Source of the DNA: Closterium sp. NIES-65
Taxonomy: Eukaryota > Streptophyta > Zygnematophyceae > Desmidiales > Closteriaceae
Length of the DNA stretch: 64,000 nucleotides
Assembly (NCBI GenBank): GCA_948144175.1
Contig: CANXME010002306.1
Coordinates: 175,001 to 239,000 of the forward strand
Direction: 5' to 3'
In this document: positions 10,249 through 22,365 of the stretch, one piece after another
Layout of the letters: the number at the start of each line of letters is the position of its first letter
Position numbering within the stretch: position 1 is the stretch's first letter
Position numbers and translations under genes: made by a program
Notes under the pieces: model-generated
What the model was told of the DNA's origin: nothing
Seen by the model: only the letters and a program-made list of their open reading frames with translations
Database searches by the model: none

Positions 10249-13200
10249 CGAGAGATAACCTGAGACTTCTTGGCACAGAAAATTGATTCTAAGATAGAAG
10301 GCAGCTTTGGCTCTGCGAAGGATACAAGACTAGGGTTCCGGTTACAGGTGAACACGCAGCTTTGCGTGATTTTGGCGAGCCAGGCAGCGCCGAGCCTCTG
10401 TCTACTAAACCTAGAGTAAGTTCGGGTCAGAATGTTGTGAGCTGGGTCCTCGAGGCGCAGCGGCTGGGATTAGGTGGTGGTGGTGAGTTGTGGCATCCAA
10501 AGGGAACGTTGTTTGGGAGAAATGGGACGAAGGATGACGACGAGGAGGAGCAGATGAACATGAGGTGGTGGGAAACGGAAAATGCTGTTGGTTTGGGGGT
10601 GGGAGGAGGGAGGGCGGTGGAAGTAACGAAACGAACCACCTGTTGTGCGAAACGCTTTTCTGCACAGCAGCACTCCTGCTGCCCAGAATACACTGTACAT
10701 CGGTGTCTTGAGAGCACGGGAGGGGAGACTGGCACTGGTGGAGATGTGTGCATTCGTCGTGGGGCAAGGTCAGGGCAGGTCGGGGACTCGAACCAAACCC
10801 CCACAAAGACCCAGTTTGGTTTGGAAAAGTCAGGGCAGGAGTGAGGGGGAGGCCAGCACAAGAAAGTTGATGTGAATGGAGGATGCTCAAGTCTTGAGGG
10901 CTGACGTGGTTGGTGGGAGGGTGCGGTGGAGAGAACTAGCGACAAATCGTACGACGGAGAGGACGACAGGCATGCTGATGTCCCAAACCAAGTGCAGTCG
11001 TACACCTTGGATCATGGATCAACAAGAAGAATGGCTTGGCATCACCTGGGTCAGTTCCTGATTGCTGCCTGAATTGGTTTCGGCTGGTTGTTTGTGGCAA
11101 AGGAAATTCTAGGAGCGTGAATGTATAATACTGTACAGAGACTGAGCCTCGGCTCACTGAGTTTTCTTTCGTCCTAGAGCGGTCTATATATTGATGACTG
11201 ATCGAATAGAGTCAGGCGCCGAAATTCAAAAACTTCTTTCTTGTAACGCTGTCCCAAGGACGTGGATCGTTCACACTGGGAGGACCACCCCATCCCACCT
11301 CACAACTGTACATCGTCCCTCTCGGAAACGCCAAACTTGAACTGCCAAAATCCAATGCTTCCAAGTTCCGACTGTCGTTCTGTTCCGCACGATTCCATCT
11401 CCGTTTCGGGGGTGTAGTGGCCTGCCCTCTTTCGAGAGGGAGGGAACAAGAGAGGACTACAGTACACGTACAAAAACAATAGTGACATTCTCTCACTCGT
11501 CGTGTTTTTCCGGGAGAAGATCATATTGAGGCCGAACAGTGCCAGAAGGGTGATCGAAGTAGGGCCGGAAAATCTCGACCGTAGGATTTCAACCTGGAGC
11601 TGACCAAACGACTCGGCAAACAAGCCGAACCATAAGTAAAAGATAACTGCTAAAAGAAATCTAAATTGAGTTCTTATTATCTATTGAGGGTTTTGACCGC
11701 CACCTACTACAGCGCGCGCGTCGCCTTCTTCTGGAATTGAATTCGGCGTGTCAAATCGTGATTACGTAACAACATAAAATATTCTGGGTGATGCATACCA
11801 CCTGCCCAATCGGAAACCACATTAAAAAATATTATATATATATTACCCATTCGGAAACGGATGTGACTCGGGAGGGATCAACCCTAAATACCAGGAAGTT
11901 TCATTTTTAAGGGTTTATCCATCCCGAAATTGCATCCAGGTTCCCAATGAGTTTTAGTTTTTTTCTGCCCTAGAGTTCCCGGTAGAGTCGGCTCGCTAAA
12001 CGACACGCGAGCGAAAATGCGAGCCGGTACATGCCACTAGTAACATAATTACGTGAAATAAATGAAGACTCTTTGTTAAATCCTCTATGCGAAGCGGTTT
12101 GGTAATATCGGGCCTCTTGGCCCCTGGTCGATCACCCCTCTGCCACTGTTCGGCCCCTGAATGGTCTTCTCCCTTTTTGTCCTCAATCTGTACTGTATTT
12201 TGGTTTGCGAAAAGATGAGATGGAACATGTTTACAGTGCGTGTTTGTGACTCCCTTGCGCCCACCCGGCCACATCACTTTCGTTCCCTTGTTTTTGTTTG
12301 TCATGTGTTGGATGGAGATTGGTCAACAAGTCGGTGTGCAGAAGCCCACCATCCAAGACGGGGGTCGTGTACAGTGCCATTGATAGGCGCGTCGCGATTT
12401 GGGGGTTCCGTCCGGGATGTGGCATATGGTAATTACCCTGTCTACCCTTCGAGAAGAACAAAACATCGTACACTACAGTTGACCGCTGTAATACAGAAAT
12501 AGAATGGTCTGGGCAGGCTATGAAACTGCAGATCTCAAGGTGGCCGAAAAAACGAGAGGTACAGTGCTGTGCTGTGTATTGATCCGTACACCTAGGCTGC
12601 ACATTCGAGGAGAACGTGGAGGTTTGACCAATCTGGATGTGAGTTGACGGCCGTTGGAATTTGACGCGGAATCTGGGGTACAGTTGGCCTTGCCTTTTGC
12701 TGTACCGTATACACCCTGTTTCTCGACCCTCTCACCTTGCGCGATTCGCTGCTATAGTGCGGTAAGGTGCCATAAACCGTATGGCTGAAACCTGCGGGCA
12801 AAGCCGCACCAGCTGACGGAGTGGTACTGGGGGCAAAATTTTTCTTTATCGCTGTATACCCTTTTCAACCGCTTTGAAACGCTTGGTTAATGTTCTTTAC
12901 CATGCAGCATCCTAGCTAGCCGCTTTCTTGTGAATGTGCTTGTACCGTCGGTGATAAGACCATTTCAAACGTGGTGACGTTCTACAACCAGCGCATGTTC
13001 TGCAACCAGATGCTCTGCTAGCGCGAAACAGGGTGTAAATGTTCGAACATCCCCAAACGAGCTGTGACTGTAAAGGGGCCACAATACATCATTGAATTTA
13101 TGTACACAATTGTGAGATGGCTCATCTCTCCCAAACAATCATTTACCAGTCATGTTTTGGCATGGGAAACATGAGACGCCAAGTATTGGTCACAGTGCCC

Positions 13201-13855
13201 AGAACATTTGACAACACAAAACACGGAATAGCCGCTGGTCCAGGTTGGCAAAATAGTAACCAACTTTTAATTATTATTCATGCCAACATGAAAGAAACTA
13301 GAAGAGACTTGAAACCGAGATGCAAAATAGTGAACCCAAACCCAACTTGAAAGGGCGCAGGGACGAGTTTGCCGGGCGAAACAAAGTTTAGACGGACTGA
13401 GAAGTTTGTACCGTTTCAAACGCTGCGGACGTGCAAATCGAACACCTTTGGTTGGTTCCCGCCAAAATTGAGACATTTTCCTGATGTGTGACGTCGTACT
13501 TCTCATTGCTAAGCCCGCACGACAATTGCACAGGCGATCGTTTCAGTCTGTCCAATCGATTTGGGCCCAACTGATGTTTCAAGTTGGGATGGGGTGAACT
13601 ACTACCAATTTTGCGTCGGAAGTTTTGCCGTAAGTAGCTAGGCTAGGCGTAGGCTATGTCTCAACTTAGGCCCTCGTTATCTACACATGTATTAATCAGA
13701 ATGTCCGTCGTGTTGCATCCGAAAGCTATGAGTGTAAGCTTTTCAGTCTGTCCCTTTGCGCCCGCGTTTTTCCGTCCCGTCGCCCACGCGATCTCCTCTC
13801 GCCTCCCTTACCCACGCGACTGTCGCCGCCCTTCCGTGGCTCGTCCCGCTGCCTT
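10249..13855. other. 3.6-kb intergenic region without a recognised gene
   Basis: The first ~200 bases are probably 5' leader and promoter of the minus-strand C2H2 gene. The rest is AT-richer with only short frames. It holds one foldback element (11850-11965) and many scattered TGTAC/GTACA words between 12170 and 12800. No protein domain, tRNA or other RNA gene was recognised. Confidence 0.5.
11850..11965. mobile_element. Second foldback element, related to the one at 3.5 kb
   Basis: Imperfect arms meet around GGGATCAACCCTAAA and TAAGGGTTTATCCATCCC, with a loop near 11890-11907. The outer arms are CCCATTCGGAAACGGATG and the complement of CATCCAGGTTCCCAATGAG. The flanking AACTAAAAC next to a TTTCTGCCC stretch also occurs (inverted) beside the 3.5-kb element, so the two are probably diverged copies of one family. 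Confidence 0.5.
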
Positions 13856-14174
13856 CTCATCGCCCATCCCATTGTCCATCCCGTCGCCCATACCATCGCC
13901 CATCTCGTCGCCCATCCCGTCGCCCATCCCATCGTCGATCCCGTCGCCCTTCCCGTCGCCCATCCTGTCGCCCCTCCCTCCGCCCTTCCTATCTCCCCTC
14001 GCCTATCCTCTCCCCCGTCGCCCTTTCTCTCCCCCGTCGCCCTTTCTATCTCCCGTCGCCCTTTCTCTCTCCCGTCGCCCTTTCTCTGTCACGTCGCCCT
14101 TTCTCTCTCCCGTCGCCCTTGCTCTCTCTTGTCGCCCTTTCTCTGTCACGTCGCCCTTTCTCTTTCCCGTTGCC
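13856..14174. repeat. GTCGCCC-type short tandem array (left flank of element 1)
   Basis: Degenerate repeats of CCCGTCGCCCATC shift into CCCGTCGCCCTTTCTCTCT. Copia element 1 is inserted at the right end of this block. The same repeat type resumes after the element, so both were one array before insertion. Confidence 0.8.
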
Positions 14175-14306
14175 TGTCAGAATATTATAGCTTACTTATT
14201 TGTGTAGGCTATAGTGGGGTATCTCATAGGGGGTACAACCCAACTAGAGTTTCCTATTTGTACTCACTTCATTCATAGTCATTTCATTCTCGTTCTAAAT
14301 TTCTCA
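14175..14306 (+). repeat. 5' LTR of element 1
   Basis: A 132-bp LTR starting TGTCAGAATATTATAGC and ending TTCTCA. It differs from the 3' LTR only near positions 6 and 24. Such short LTRs leave little room for a promoter. Confidence 0.95.
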
Positions 14307-14320
14307 TGGTATCGAGCAGG
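14307..14320 (+). other. Primer binding site of element 1
   Basis: TGGTATCGAGCAGG directly follows the LTR. It resembles the copia consensus TGGTATCAGAGC that pairs with initiator-Met tRNA, with a small rearrangement after TGGTATC. Confidence 0.7.
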
Positions 14321-14439
14321 TTCCCCCGTGGGAACTGTGCTTAGGGCCCACCACATCGAACCTTTTTTTTTTCCTGCCCGGAGCGCGCTCCGGGCCCTTG
14401 CTCTTACTTTTTTTTTTCGATCTGCCCTAACGGTCCGAG

Positions 14440-15340
14440 CGCCGCCTTAGCGAGCCGCCCGCCCTAGCAGCCCGAGCGCCGCCTTAGCGCCCGCGCCCCG
14501 CTGCCCGCCCTCGCGCCGCCTTAGCGGCCTCGCCGCCCTGCTCTCGCGGCTCTCGCCGCCCTTCCTCACGCGGCTCCGCCGCCCCTGATCTCGCGGCCCC
14601 GTCGCCCCTGATCTAGCGGCCCCGCTGACCCTGAAAGCGCGGCCCTCGCCGCCCCTGATCTCGCGGCCCCGCCGCCCAAGCGCTCGCGGCCCCGCCGTCC
14701 CTGATCTCACGGCCCCGCCGCCTCAGCGCTCACGGCCCCGCCGCCCCTGATCTCGCGGCCCCGCCGCCCCAGCGCTTCCGGCCCCGCTACCCCTGATACG
14801 CGGCCCCGTCGCCCCGGCGCTCCCGGCCCCGCCGCCCCTGATACGCGGCCCCGCCGCCCCAGCGCTCCCGGCCCCGCCGCCCCTGATACGCGGCCCCGCC
14901 GCCCCAGCGCTCCCGGCCCCGCCGCCCCTGATCTCACGGCCCCGCCGTCCCTGATCTCGCGGCCCCGCCGCCCCAGCGCTCACGGCCCCGCCGCCCCTGA
15001 TCTCGCGGCCCCGCCGCCCCAAGCGCTCCCGGCCCCGCCGCCCCTACTACGCGGCCCCGCCGCCCCTGGTCTCGCGGCCCCGCCGCCCCAGCAGTCACGG
15101 CCCCGCCGCCCCTTACTCTCGCGCCGCCCGACTGCAGCAGCCGAGCCGCCCAACTGCAGCAGCTGAGCCGCCCACCTGCAGCAGCCGAGCCGCCCTGCAC
15201 CCGAGCCGCCCAGCAGCCGAGCCGCCCCGCCCGAGCCGCCCTACCGCCGAGCCGCCCGGGAGCCGAGCCGCCCGGGAGCCGAGTCGCTGAGTAGCCGAGC
15301 CGCCTTTCTACCGAGCCGCCCGACCTGCCCTGCCCGGTGA
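14440..15340 (+). repeat. GC-rich leader minisatellite in element 1
   Basis: Alternating units of about 23-24 bp, built on GCGGCCCCGCCGCCCC, carry variants such as CTGATCTC and AGCGCTCA. They fill the untranslated leader between primer site and gag. The last part shifts to GAGCCGCCC-type units. Minus-strand frames of Gly/Ala/Arg are a by-product. Confidence 0.85.
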
Positions 15341-15403
15341 GCACTGTACCGCTCTCACTGCGTGCCCTTCCCCTACTGCTTGCACTGCTTCACTCTCGTC
15401 GTC

Positions 15404-18400
15404 ATGGCTACCCCTAGTGTCCTCGCTTTTGACGCTGAGGGTCGAGCCATAGACTTTGAGGTCTGGCTCGACCACCTGCAGCTGTTTTTACAGTGCGATA
15501 GGGCAGACGGTCTGTCTCTCTTTGACCTCACCTCTGGCGCCGTCCCTTCCCCTGCTGCTGATGCTGACGCCACTGTTCGCTCACAGTGGGCCACGCGCGA
15601 TGCTGCTGCACGTCTTGCTGTGCGTCGCCACTTGCCTACTGCTGAGCGCGCGCACTTTAGCCAGTACAAGAGTGCCCAGACCTTGTACGACGCTGTAGTT
15701 GCGCGCTACTCCTCCCCTGCCACTGCTGCACTGAGCCGCCTCATGCTCCCCTTCCTCTCCCCTGACCTTGCCGCCTTTCCCACTGTCGCTGATCTCATCA
15801 CGCACCTCCGCACTAATGACACTCGCTACCGCGCTGCGCTTCCTGCTGACTTCTGCGCCAAGAACCCCCCCCCCATGTACATCACTCTCTACTTCTTAGT
15901 CACTCGCCTCCCTGACTCCCTTCGTGTAGTCCGGGACCACTTCCTCGCAGTCTGTCCCACCACCCTCACAATCGACAACCTAGAGAAGGCCCTCCTTGCA
16001 GCAGAGAAGAGCATAGTCGCTGTAGGAGCCTCTAGAGGTGACCCCCGCGCCTCCATCTTTGAGGGGTGTTCTCCTTCCCCTCTCCTGCCCTCTGTCGCCT
16101 CTGCCGCTGCGGCCGACCTCGTTGGTCTTGAGTCGGTCGGTGCGGCGTCTGCCCCTAGCGGGAGACGCCGCTCTAGCAAGGGCAAGGGGGGCAAGGGAGC
16201 GGGTGGGGCCAGTGGGGGCGGTGGCGGTGAAGGTGGAGGCGGCGGAGGGAGTGGGGGTGGCGGTGGAGGTGGTAGCGGGGGTGGGGGTGCTAGTGGCAGC
16301 AGTGGAGGAGGGAGTGGCGGCGGCGGTGGTGGTGGTAGCAGAGGTGGCGGAGGTGGCGGCGGTGGAGGTGAAGGCGGGGGCGATGGAGGCGGAGGCGGGG
16401 GTGGCGGAGGTGGAGGTGGTCGGAGTGGAGCTTCACAGCGGAGCGACACTGGTGGCGGTCAGCGCCAGCAGCAGCAGCAGCAGCGTTCTCGCGACGTCCC
16501 CACCCCTCAGCAGCTCCGTGAGTGGTACACGCAGCGTCAGCCCGGTGGGGGTTTTGGTCCCTGCACCTACGTTCTCCGCACTGGCGACCGCACAGGAGAG
16601 CAGTGTGGGGGTGCCCACTCCGCCCTGCGCTGCTTTGGCCGCCTGACGGACGCTTGGCGTCAGCAGTTCCCGGAGGCCGCGGAGATCCCCCGCTGGGGAG
16701 AGCTGTCTAGGGCAGATGTCGCTATCTTTGATCTTGATTTTGATGCTATCCTTGCTGCCATGTATGCTGTGACCATTAGTGAGGAGGGTGACTGTAACCG
16801 GTGTTTCCCGCCCGACCCGGGCATTGGTACTGCTGCTCCAGGTGCCGGTGAGGCTTCTGCTCTAGGTGCCAGTGCGTCTGTGCTCTCAGGTACTCGTGAG
16901 ACTGCTCTCTCAGGTACTAGTGCGTCTGCGCTCTCAGGTACTGCGTCGGCTTCGGCCTCCAACACCTTCACTCTTGACTTTGGAGCGTCTCGCTCTTTCT
17001 TTCGGGACCGCACCACACTTACGCCGCTTAGTCGGCCGGTTGCGGTTTCCCTGGCTGACCCCTCTGGGGGTCCTGTCCTGTCTCGCTTCTCCACAGTCCT
17101 CCCGTGTCTGGCGGCTCCCTCTGGCACCCTGTCTGGTCTCTACCTCCCCTCGTTCTCTACGAACTTGGTGAGTGGTGCTGACCTACAGGATGCGGGAGTC
17201 CACCAGTTCACCCCTGCTAGTCAGCGAGTGACGCACTGCACGGAGGCTAGCACGGGTCGTCACCTGGCTACGTTTACACGTCAGCCAGGGTCGAGTCTGT
17301 ACACACTGACCACTGCTTCTCCTCCAGGTGCTGAGTTTGGTAGAGTCCCTTCGGCTGGTCAGGTGTTTGCTGCAGCGTCCAGGTCTGGTCCTGAGTCTGC
17401 CCCCTGTTCGTGTCGCCGTCTGTCTCACGAGACTCTCCTCTGGCACCACCGCCTTGGCCACCCCTCTCTGCTTCGGCTCAGAGGCATGGCCTCCCGTCTT
17501 CTTGTGTCTGGTCTCCCCCGGTCTCTAACTCCCCTTCCTCAGGGCCCTGGCCCTGCCTGTGTCCCCTGTGTCGAGGGGCGCCAGCGTGCTGCCCCTCACT
17601 CCTCCCAGTTTCCTCCGACAGAGGCTCCGTTGCAGACGCTTCACATGGATGTGTGGGGCCCTGCCCGCGTCCATGGACTCGGTCACGAGCGCTACTTCCT
17701 GCTGGTGGTTGACGACTACTCGCGTTACACCACAGTCTTCCCCTTGCGCAGCAAGGGTGATGTCACTGAGGTGCTGATCGACTGGATCCGCGCAGCTCGT
17801 CTCCAGCTCAGGCAGAGCTTTGCCTCGGACTTTCCTGTGTTGCGTCTGCACTCGGACAGAGGCGGAGAGTTCTCCTCTGGCCTTCTGCGTGCCTATTGTC
17901 GTGCGCGAGGCATCCGCCAGACCTTCACGCTTCCGGACTCCCCGCAGCAAAATGGGATTGCAGAGCGCCGCATTGGCATGGTCATGGACGTCGCTCGTAC
18001 GTCCATGATGCATGCGGCTGCCCCCCATTTTCTGTGGCCGTTTGCGGTCAGGTACGCAGCGCATCAGATCAACCTCCACCCCAGGGTCTCTAGGCCGGAG
18101 ACCTCCCCAGCGCTGCTGTGGACGGGGAAGGTTGGCGATGCGTCGGCGTTCCATGTCTGGGGATCTCGGGCGTTTGTCCGCGACTTGTCTGCGGACAAGC
18201 TGTCCCCTCGCGCTGCTCCCTGCGTCTTCCTGGGGTTCCCCCCTGACGTCCCTGGGTGGCAGTTCTACCACCCCACCTCTCGACGTGTTCTGTCCTCCCA
18301 GGACGTCACGTTCGACGAGTCGGTACCCTACTACCGCCTCTTCCCCTACCGCACTCCGTCCCTCCCCCCGCCCCCGCTCTTCTTGGTACCAGGTCCCCCC

Positions 18401-21338
18401 CCGGTAGACCCCCTCCCCCCTCAGGGTCCTGCCCCTTCAGGTGTGTCCCAGGTAGACGCGGTCGAGCCTGTCGAGGTCACTGGTGACTCTGGTGCTGCTG
18501 CGGGAGCTGAGCCTGGGGGTGCTGAGACTGGAGGTGCTACACCTGAGGGTGCTGAGCCTGGGGGTGCGGAGTCTGGAGGTGCTGAGCCTGGGGGTGCTGT
18601 GCCTGGGGGTGCTGAGCCTGGGGGTGCTGAGCTTGGGGGTGCTGAGCCTGGGGGTGCTGAGCCTGGGGGTGCTGAGCCTAGGGGTGCTGAGACTGGGGGT
18701 GCTCCGCCTGGAGGTGCTTCGTCTCGCCGAGAGCCACTCTCCCCTCAGGAGCTACGTGAGTGGTTTGCCAGGCGCTGGAGGCGTGCTGCTGGTGCTAGAG
18801 GTTCTTCGGCTGCAGAGGGTACTGCTGCCGAGCGTCCCGGCGGTGCTCGTACTGTGGGTGCAGGAGCTGCTGGGTCTGAGGGTTCTCCTGGAGCTGGTGC
18901 TGCTGAGGGTGCTGACGCTGAGACTGCCGCTGGAAGTCCGCCTGGCGGTGCTCGTGGTGGTGCTGCAGGAGGTTCTGGAGCTACTGGAGGTCCTACTGGA
19001 GGTGCTGCTGGAGCGGGTACTCCTGCTGGGGGTACTGGTGCTGTCCCTGCTGTTTCTGGCAACGCCGCGCGGCCCCGGCCGTACTTCGTTCCACTCCTGC
19101 AGCAGGTTCTTGGTCTTACACCTTCTCCTGGTCCTCCTCCTCTTCCCTTAGAGGGTCCACAGCCTGTCTCGTCACAGTCACAGCTACAGCCTGCCTCACC
19201 TTTGCCTGCTCCTTCTCCCTACGCTGGTCCGACTGGAGGTCTTACTGAGCGTCGTGAGCCTGCGTCTCGTCCTGCGTCGCCTGTTCGTACTGCGCGCGCT
19301 AGTGGTCGCGGTTCGCGTCAGCGTCCTCCTCCTGTCCCTGGCACGCACCGAATGTCTCTGCATCCGTCTACTGCTCCTCTGCGTGCCCCTTTGCCTTCTC
19401 CTCCTGCTTCCTCTCTTCTTGCTCTTACCGACCCGGAGTCGGACTCTCTTCGTGCTGCCAGTCCTACTGTCACGCGTCTCCTTGCTACTGCTGTCACTGA
19501 CCCTTCTTTCGAGTCTTCTGTTGCGTCTGCCCTTGTCACTAAGCTCGTCGACTTTGTTGCGCGCTGTCGTCTAGACTACGCTGCTAGTCTTGTCGCTGAG
19601 TCTGAGTCTGCCTGTCCTCCGTCCGTCGGGGGTGAGTGTGCCCTTGGCACAGACGTCCTTGAGGACAGGCAGGAGGAGTTCCAGTGTCTGGCCGCCGCTT
19701 CACCTCATCTCGCGTCTGTACTGCTAGACCCTGAGGGAGACCCGGATGCACTAGACATCCCGACTCCGCGCTCTTACGCGGAGGCGATAGAGGGTCCCTA
19801 CTCCTCTCAGTGGCAGGCAGCTATGGATGCTGAGATGGCTTCCTGGAAGTCCACAAGCACCTACGTCGACGCTGTTCCCCCTCCTGGGGCGAACATCGTC
19901 AGTGGCATGTGGATTTTCAGGGTGAAGCGGCCGCCATGTTCTCCGCCTGTCTTCAAGGCGCGTTACGTGGCTCGTGGCTTCAGTCAGCGGCAGGGGGTTG
20001 ACTACTTTCAGACCTTCTCCCCCACTTCGAAGATGACCACTCTTCGGGTACTGCTGCACGTTGCTGCTCACCGTGACTACGAGCTGCACTCTCTCGACTT
20101 CAGCACAGCTTTCTTGCAGGGCAGCCTGCACGAGGAGATCTGGCTGCGTCGCCCACCTGGCTTCACTGGGTCTTTCCCTCCTGGTACCCAGTGGAGTCTC
20201 CGGCGTCCAGTCTACGGTCTCCGCCAATCGCCACGTGAGTGGCACGACACACTGAGGACTACGCTGGCGACACTTGGGTTTGCTCCTTCTACTGCCGACC
20301 CGTCGCTGTTTCTGCGCACCGACACCTCTCTGCCGCCGTTCTACATCCTCGTGTACGTCGACGACTTGGTCTTTGCCACAGCTGACACTGCTTGACTCGC
20401 CTACGTGAAGTCCGAGTTGCAGAAGAGACACACATGCACTGACCTGGGTGAACTGCGTAGCTACCTTGGCTTGCAGATCACCCGGGACAGAGCACGCCGC
20501 ACCATTACCCTGACTCAGTCACACATGGTGCAGCAGGTCCTTCAGCGCTTCGGCTTCACGTACTCCTCGCCTTAGGCCACTCATCTGCCTACTCGACACT
20601 CGCTCTCAGCTCTGCCTTCGGATGAGTCCGTAGAGTCGAGTGGCCCGTATGCGAAGCTTTTTGGCTGCCTCATGTACCTGATGACCTGCACACGACCTGA
20701 CCTTGCATACCCTCTTAGCATTCTTGCACGCTATGTTGCTCCTGGGAGACACCGACCAGAGCACATGGCTGCAGCGAAGAGGGTGTTGCGCTACTTGTGC
20801 AGTACGTCGGGCATGGGGCTAGTGCTTGGAGGGCGCAGTCCAGTGGTCCTTACTGGGCACGCGGACGCTTCTTGGGCTGACGACCAGGCTACGCAGCGGT
20901 CGTCACAGGGTTACACCTTCAGCCTTGGTTCCGGCTCTGTTTCGTGGCGGGCTACCCGCTCGTCTTCTGTTCTCGGCTCCAGTTGTGAGGCTGAGATCTA
21001 CGCCGGGGCTATGGCTGCACAGGAGTTACACTGGCTCACCTACCTGTTGACCGACCTTGGAGAGCCGCCTCGTTCTCCTCCAGTCCTGTACGTAGACAAC
21101 AAGGCCATGCTGGCCTTGTGTCGAGAGCAGCGACTGGAGCACAGGACAAAGCACATTGCTCTCCGCTACTTTCCTTGCTCGTGAGCTACAGCAGCGTGGA
21201 CAGTTGCGACTTGCGTACGTGGCCTCTGAGGCCAACACTGCTGATGTCTTCACCAAGGCACTTGCGCCTTGTGATCATCAGCGTTGCTGCACGCAGTTGG
21301 GTCTTGTGCCTGTCTTGCCTCACTTGCTCACTTCTTGA
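15404..21338 (+). pseudogene. Broken gag-pol polyprotein of element 1
   Basis: The first ATG in frame (15404, MATPSVLAFD) is taken as the start. In order: gag; a long Gly-rich linker (about 16,170-16,420); a partial zinc-knuckle-like CGGAHSALRC; protease with DFGAS where element 2 has DSGAS; integrase with D (MDVWGP, 17645), D (LHSDRGGEF) and E (NGIAERR); a GGAEP pentapeptide repeat (about 18,500-18,720); reverse transcriptase with YVDD (20354-20365); and RNase H (GHADAS, CEAEIYA, YVDNKA). Breaks against element 2 are TGA at 20393, TAG at 20573 (CAG in element 2) and an extra base near 21171 shifting the frame in RNase H. The protease Ser change may also be inactivating. As read, it yields gag to mid-RT only. 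Confidence 0.9.
18500..18720 (+). repeat. 15-bp repeat encoding GGAEP between integrase and RT
   Basis: About fourteen copies of GCTGAGCCTGGGGGT or variants encode Gly-Gly-Ala-Glu-Pro in tandem. Element 2 has a related but diverged array (GGAEPGGATT-like), so the repeat linker is a family trait. Confidence 0.85.
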
Positions 21339-21550
21339 CCTTGCTTGTACCTCGACCTATATATACTCTTGCTCTTGCTTGCTTGACTCTTGTATATCTC
21401 TATATATGGTCTTGCATGTGAACTGGCCTTGTGGCCCTTGAACTTGTGCTCGAAATGTGTGGTGACTTTGTGATCCACGCTGAGCTTTGCTTTGTTTTGC
21501 TTGACTGGTCTTGTGACCCCTTGTTCTCCCCCACTTTGCCTATGGGGGTG

Positions 21551-21682
21551 TGTCAAAATATTATAGCTTACTTTTTTGTGTAGGCTATAGTGGGGTATCT
21601 CATAGGGGGTACAACCCAACTAGAGTTTCCTATTTGTACTCACTTCATTCATAGTCATTTCATTCTCGTTCTAAATTTCTCA
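21551..21682 (+). repeat. 3' LTR of element 1
   Basis: A 132-bp copy starting TGTCAAAATATT and ending TTCTCA. It is preceded by the G-rich tract TATGGGGGTG, a likely polypurine primer, and followed by the duplicated target TTGCC. Confidence 0.95.
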
Positions 21683-22000
21683 TTGCCCTCCCTCCCGTCG
21701 CCCTTTATCTCTCCCGTCGCCGATCCTCTCTCCCGTCGCCCTTCCTTTCTCCCGTCGCCTATCCTCTCTCCCGTCGCCCTTTATCTCTCCCGTCGCCTAT
21801 CCTCTCTCCCTCGAAAAAGTCGTCGCCCTTCCTCTCTCCCCTCCCGTCACCCACCTCGGCGCCCTGGCGCTCGCCCCGAAATGCCTGCCCGTCGCCCTTC
21901 GTTTCTCCCCTCCCATCACCCATCTTGGCACCTTCGCGCTCGCCCCGAAATGCCTGCAAGTCACCCTTCCTTTCTCCCCCCCCATCTCCCCACACCCTAC
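21683..22000. repeat. GTCGCCC-type short tandem array (right flank of element 1)
   Basis: Units such as CTCCCGTCGCCTATCCTCT continue the array seen before element 1. Near 21835-21985 there is a 65-70 bp direct duplication containing GCTCGCCCCGAAATGCCTGC. No coding potential is seen. Confidence 0.75.
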
Positions 22001-22365
22001 CATTCCACAATTTTCGCTCAATCAGCTCTCTACGTGCGTTGTCGTTTCCTTCTCGTTCTTCGTTTTTTTATTCCTAACATAAAACTTCTATGTTTTTTAT
22101 GAATTTCCGCTTTTCCTACGCTGTTTGTGCCGCTCCAGCAGGTCCATGTGTGAGGCGTTTGTTGTGCGTGAATTGCACATGCAAAACCTGTTGAAATTGG
22201 CCCCCTCGTGTAATCGGGAATCGCACGTCTCATTTGCACATGCTTGCGACATTTTTTGTGAAAATAAATGTGAAGACTTGAAAGCGCCTGAAAAACAAAA
22301 CAGAACAACGCTTCAACCGTCAAAAGCATTAAAAAGTTAGTTAGAGATTTCAAGTGGATCCACTA
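22001..22365. other. Intergenic, nothing recognised
   Basis: AT-richer sequence between the simple array and the next LTR element. It ends with the target-duplication bases CACTA (22361-22365). No gene or repeat was recognised. Confidence 0.5.

Larger units (their letters stand above)
14175..21682 (+). mobile_element. Ty1/copia LTR retrotransposon, element 1
   Basis: This is a complete element. The LTRs are 132 bp each (14175-14306 and 21551-21682), both TG...CA, with two differences between them, which implies a fairly recent insertion. The target duplication is TTGCC (14170-14174 and 21683-21687). A tRNA-iMet-like primer site follows the 5' LTR and a G-rich tract precedes the 3' LTR. The domain order gag-PR-IN-RT-RH defines Ty1/copia. 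The leader before gag is about 1.1 kb and filled with GC-rich minisatellite. Coding is broken by two nonsense codons and a frameshift. Confidence 0.95.

Noticed and set aside
10740..10810. tRNA gene suggested by GGTTCGAGTCCCC on the minus strand
   Set aside because: The T-stem bases do not pair and no D-arm or anticodon arm fits.
14440..15340. Gly/Ala/Arg-rich genes on the minus strand
   Set aside because: By-product of the GC minisatellite in the element 1 leader.
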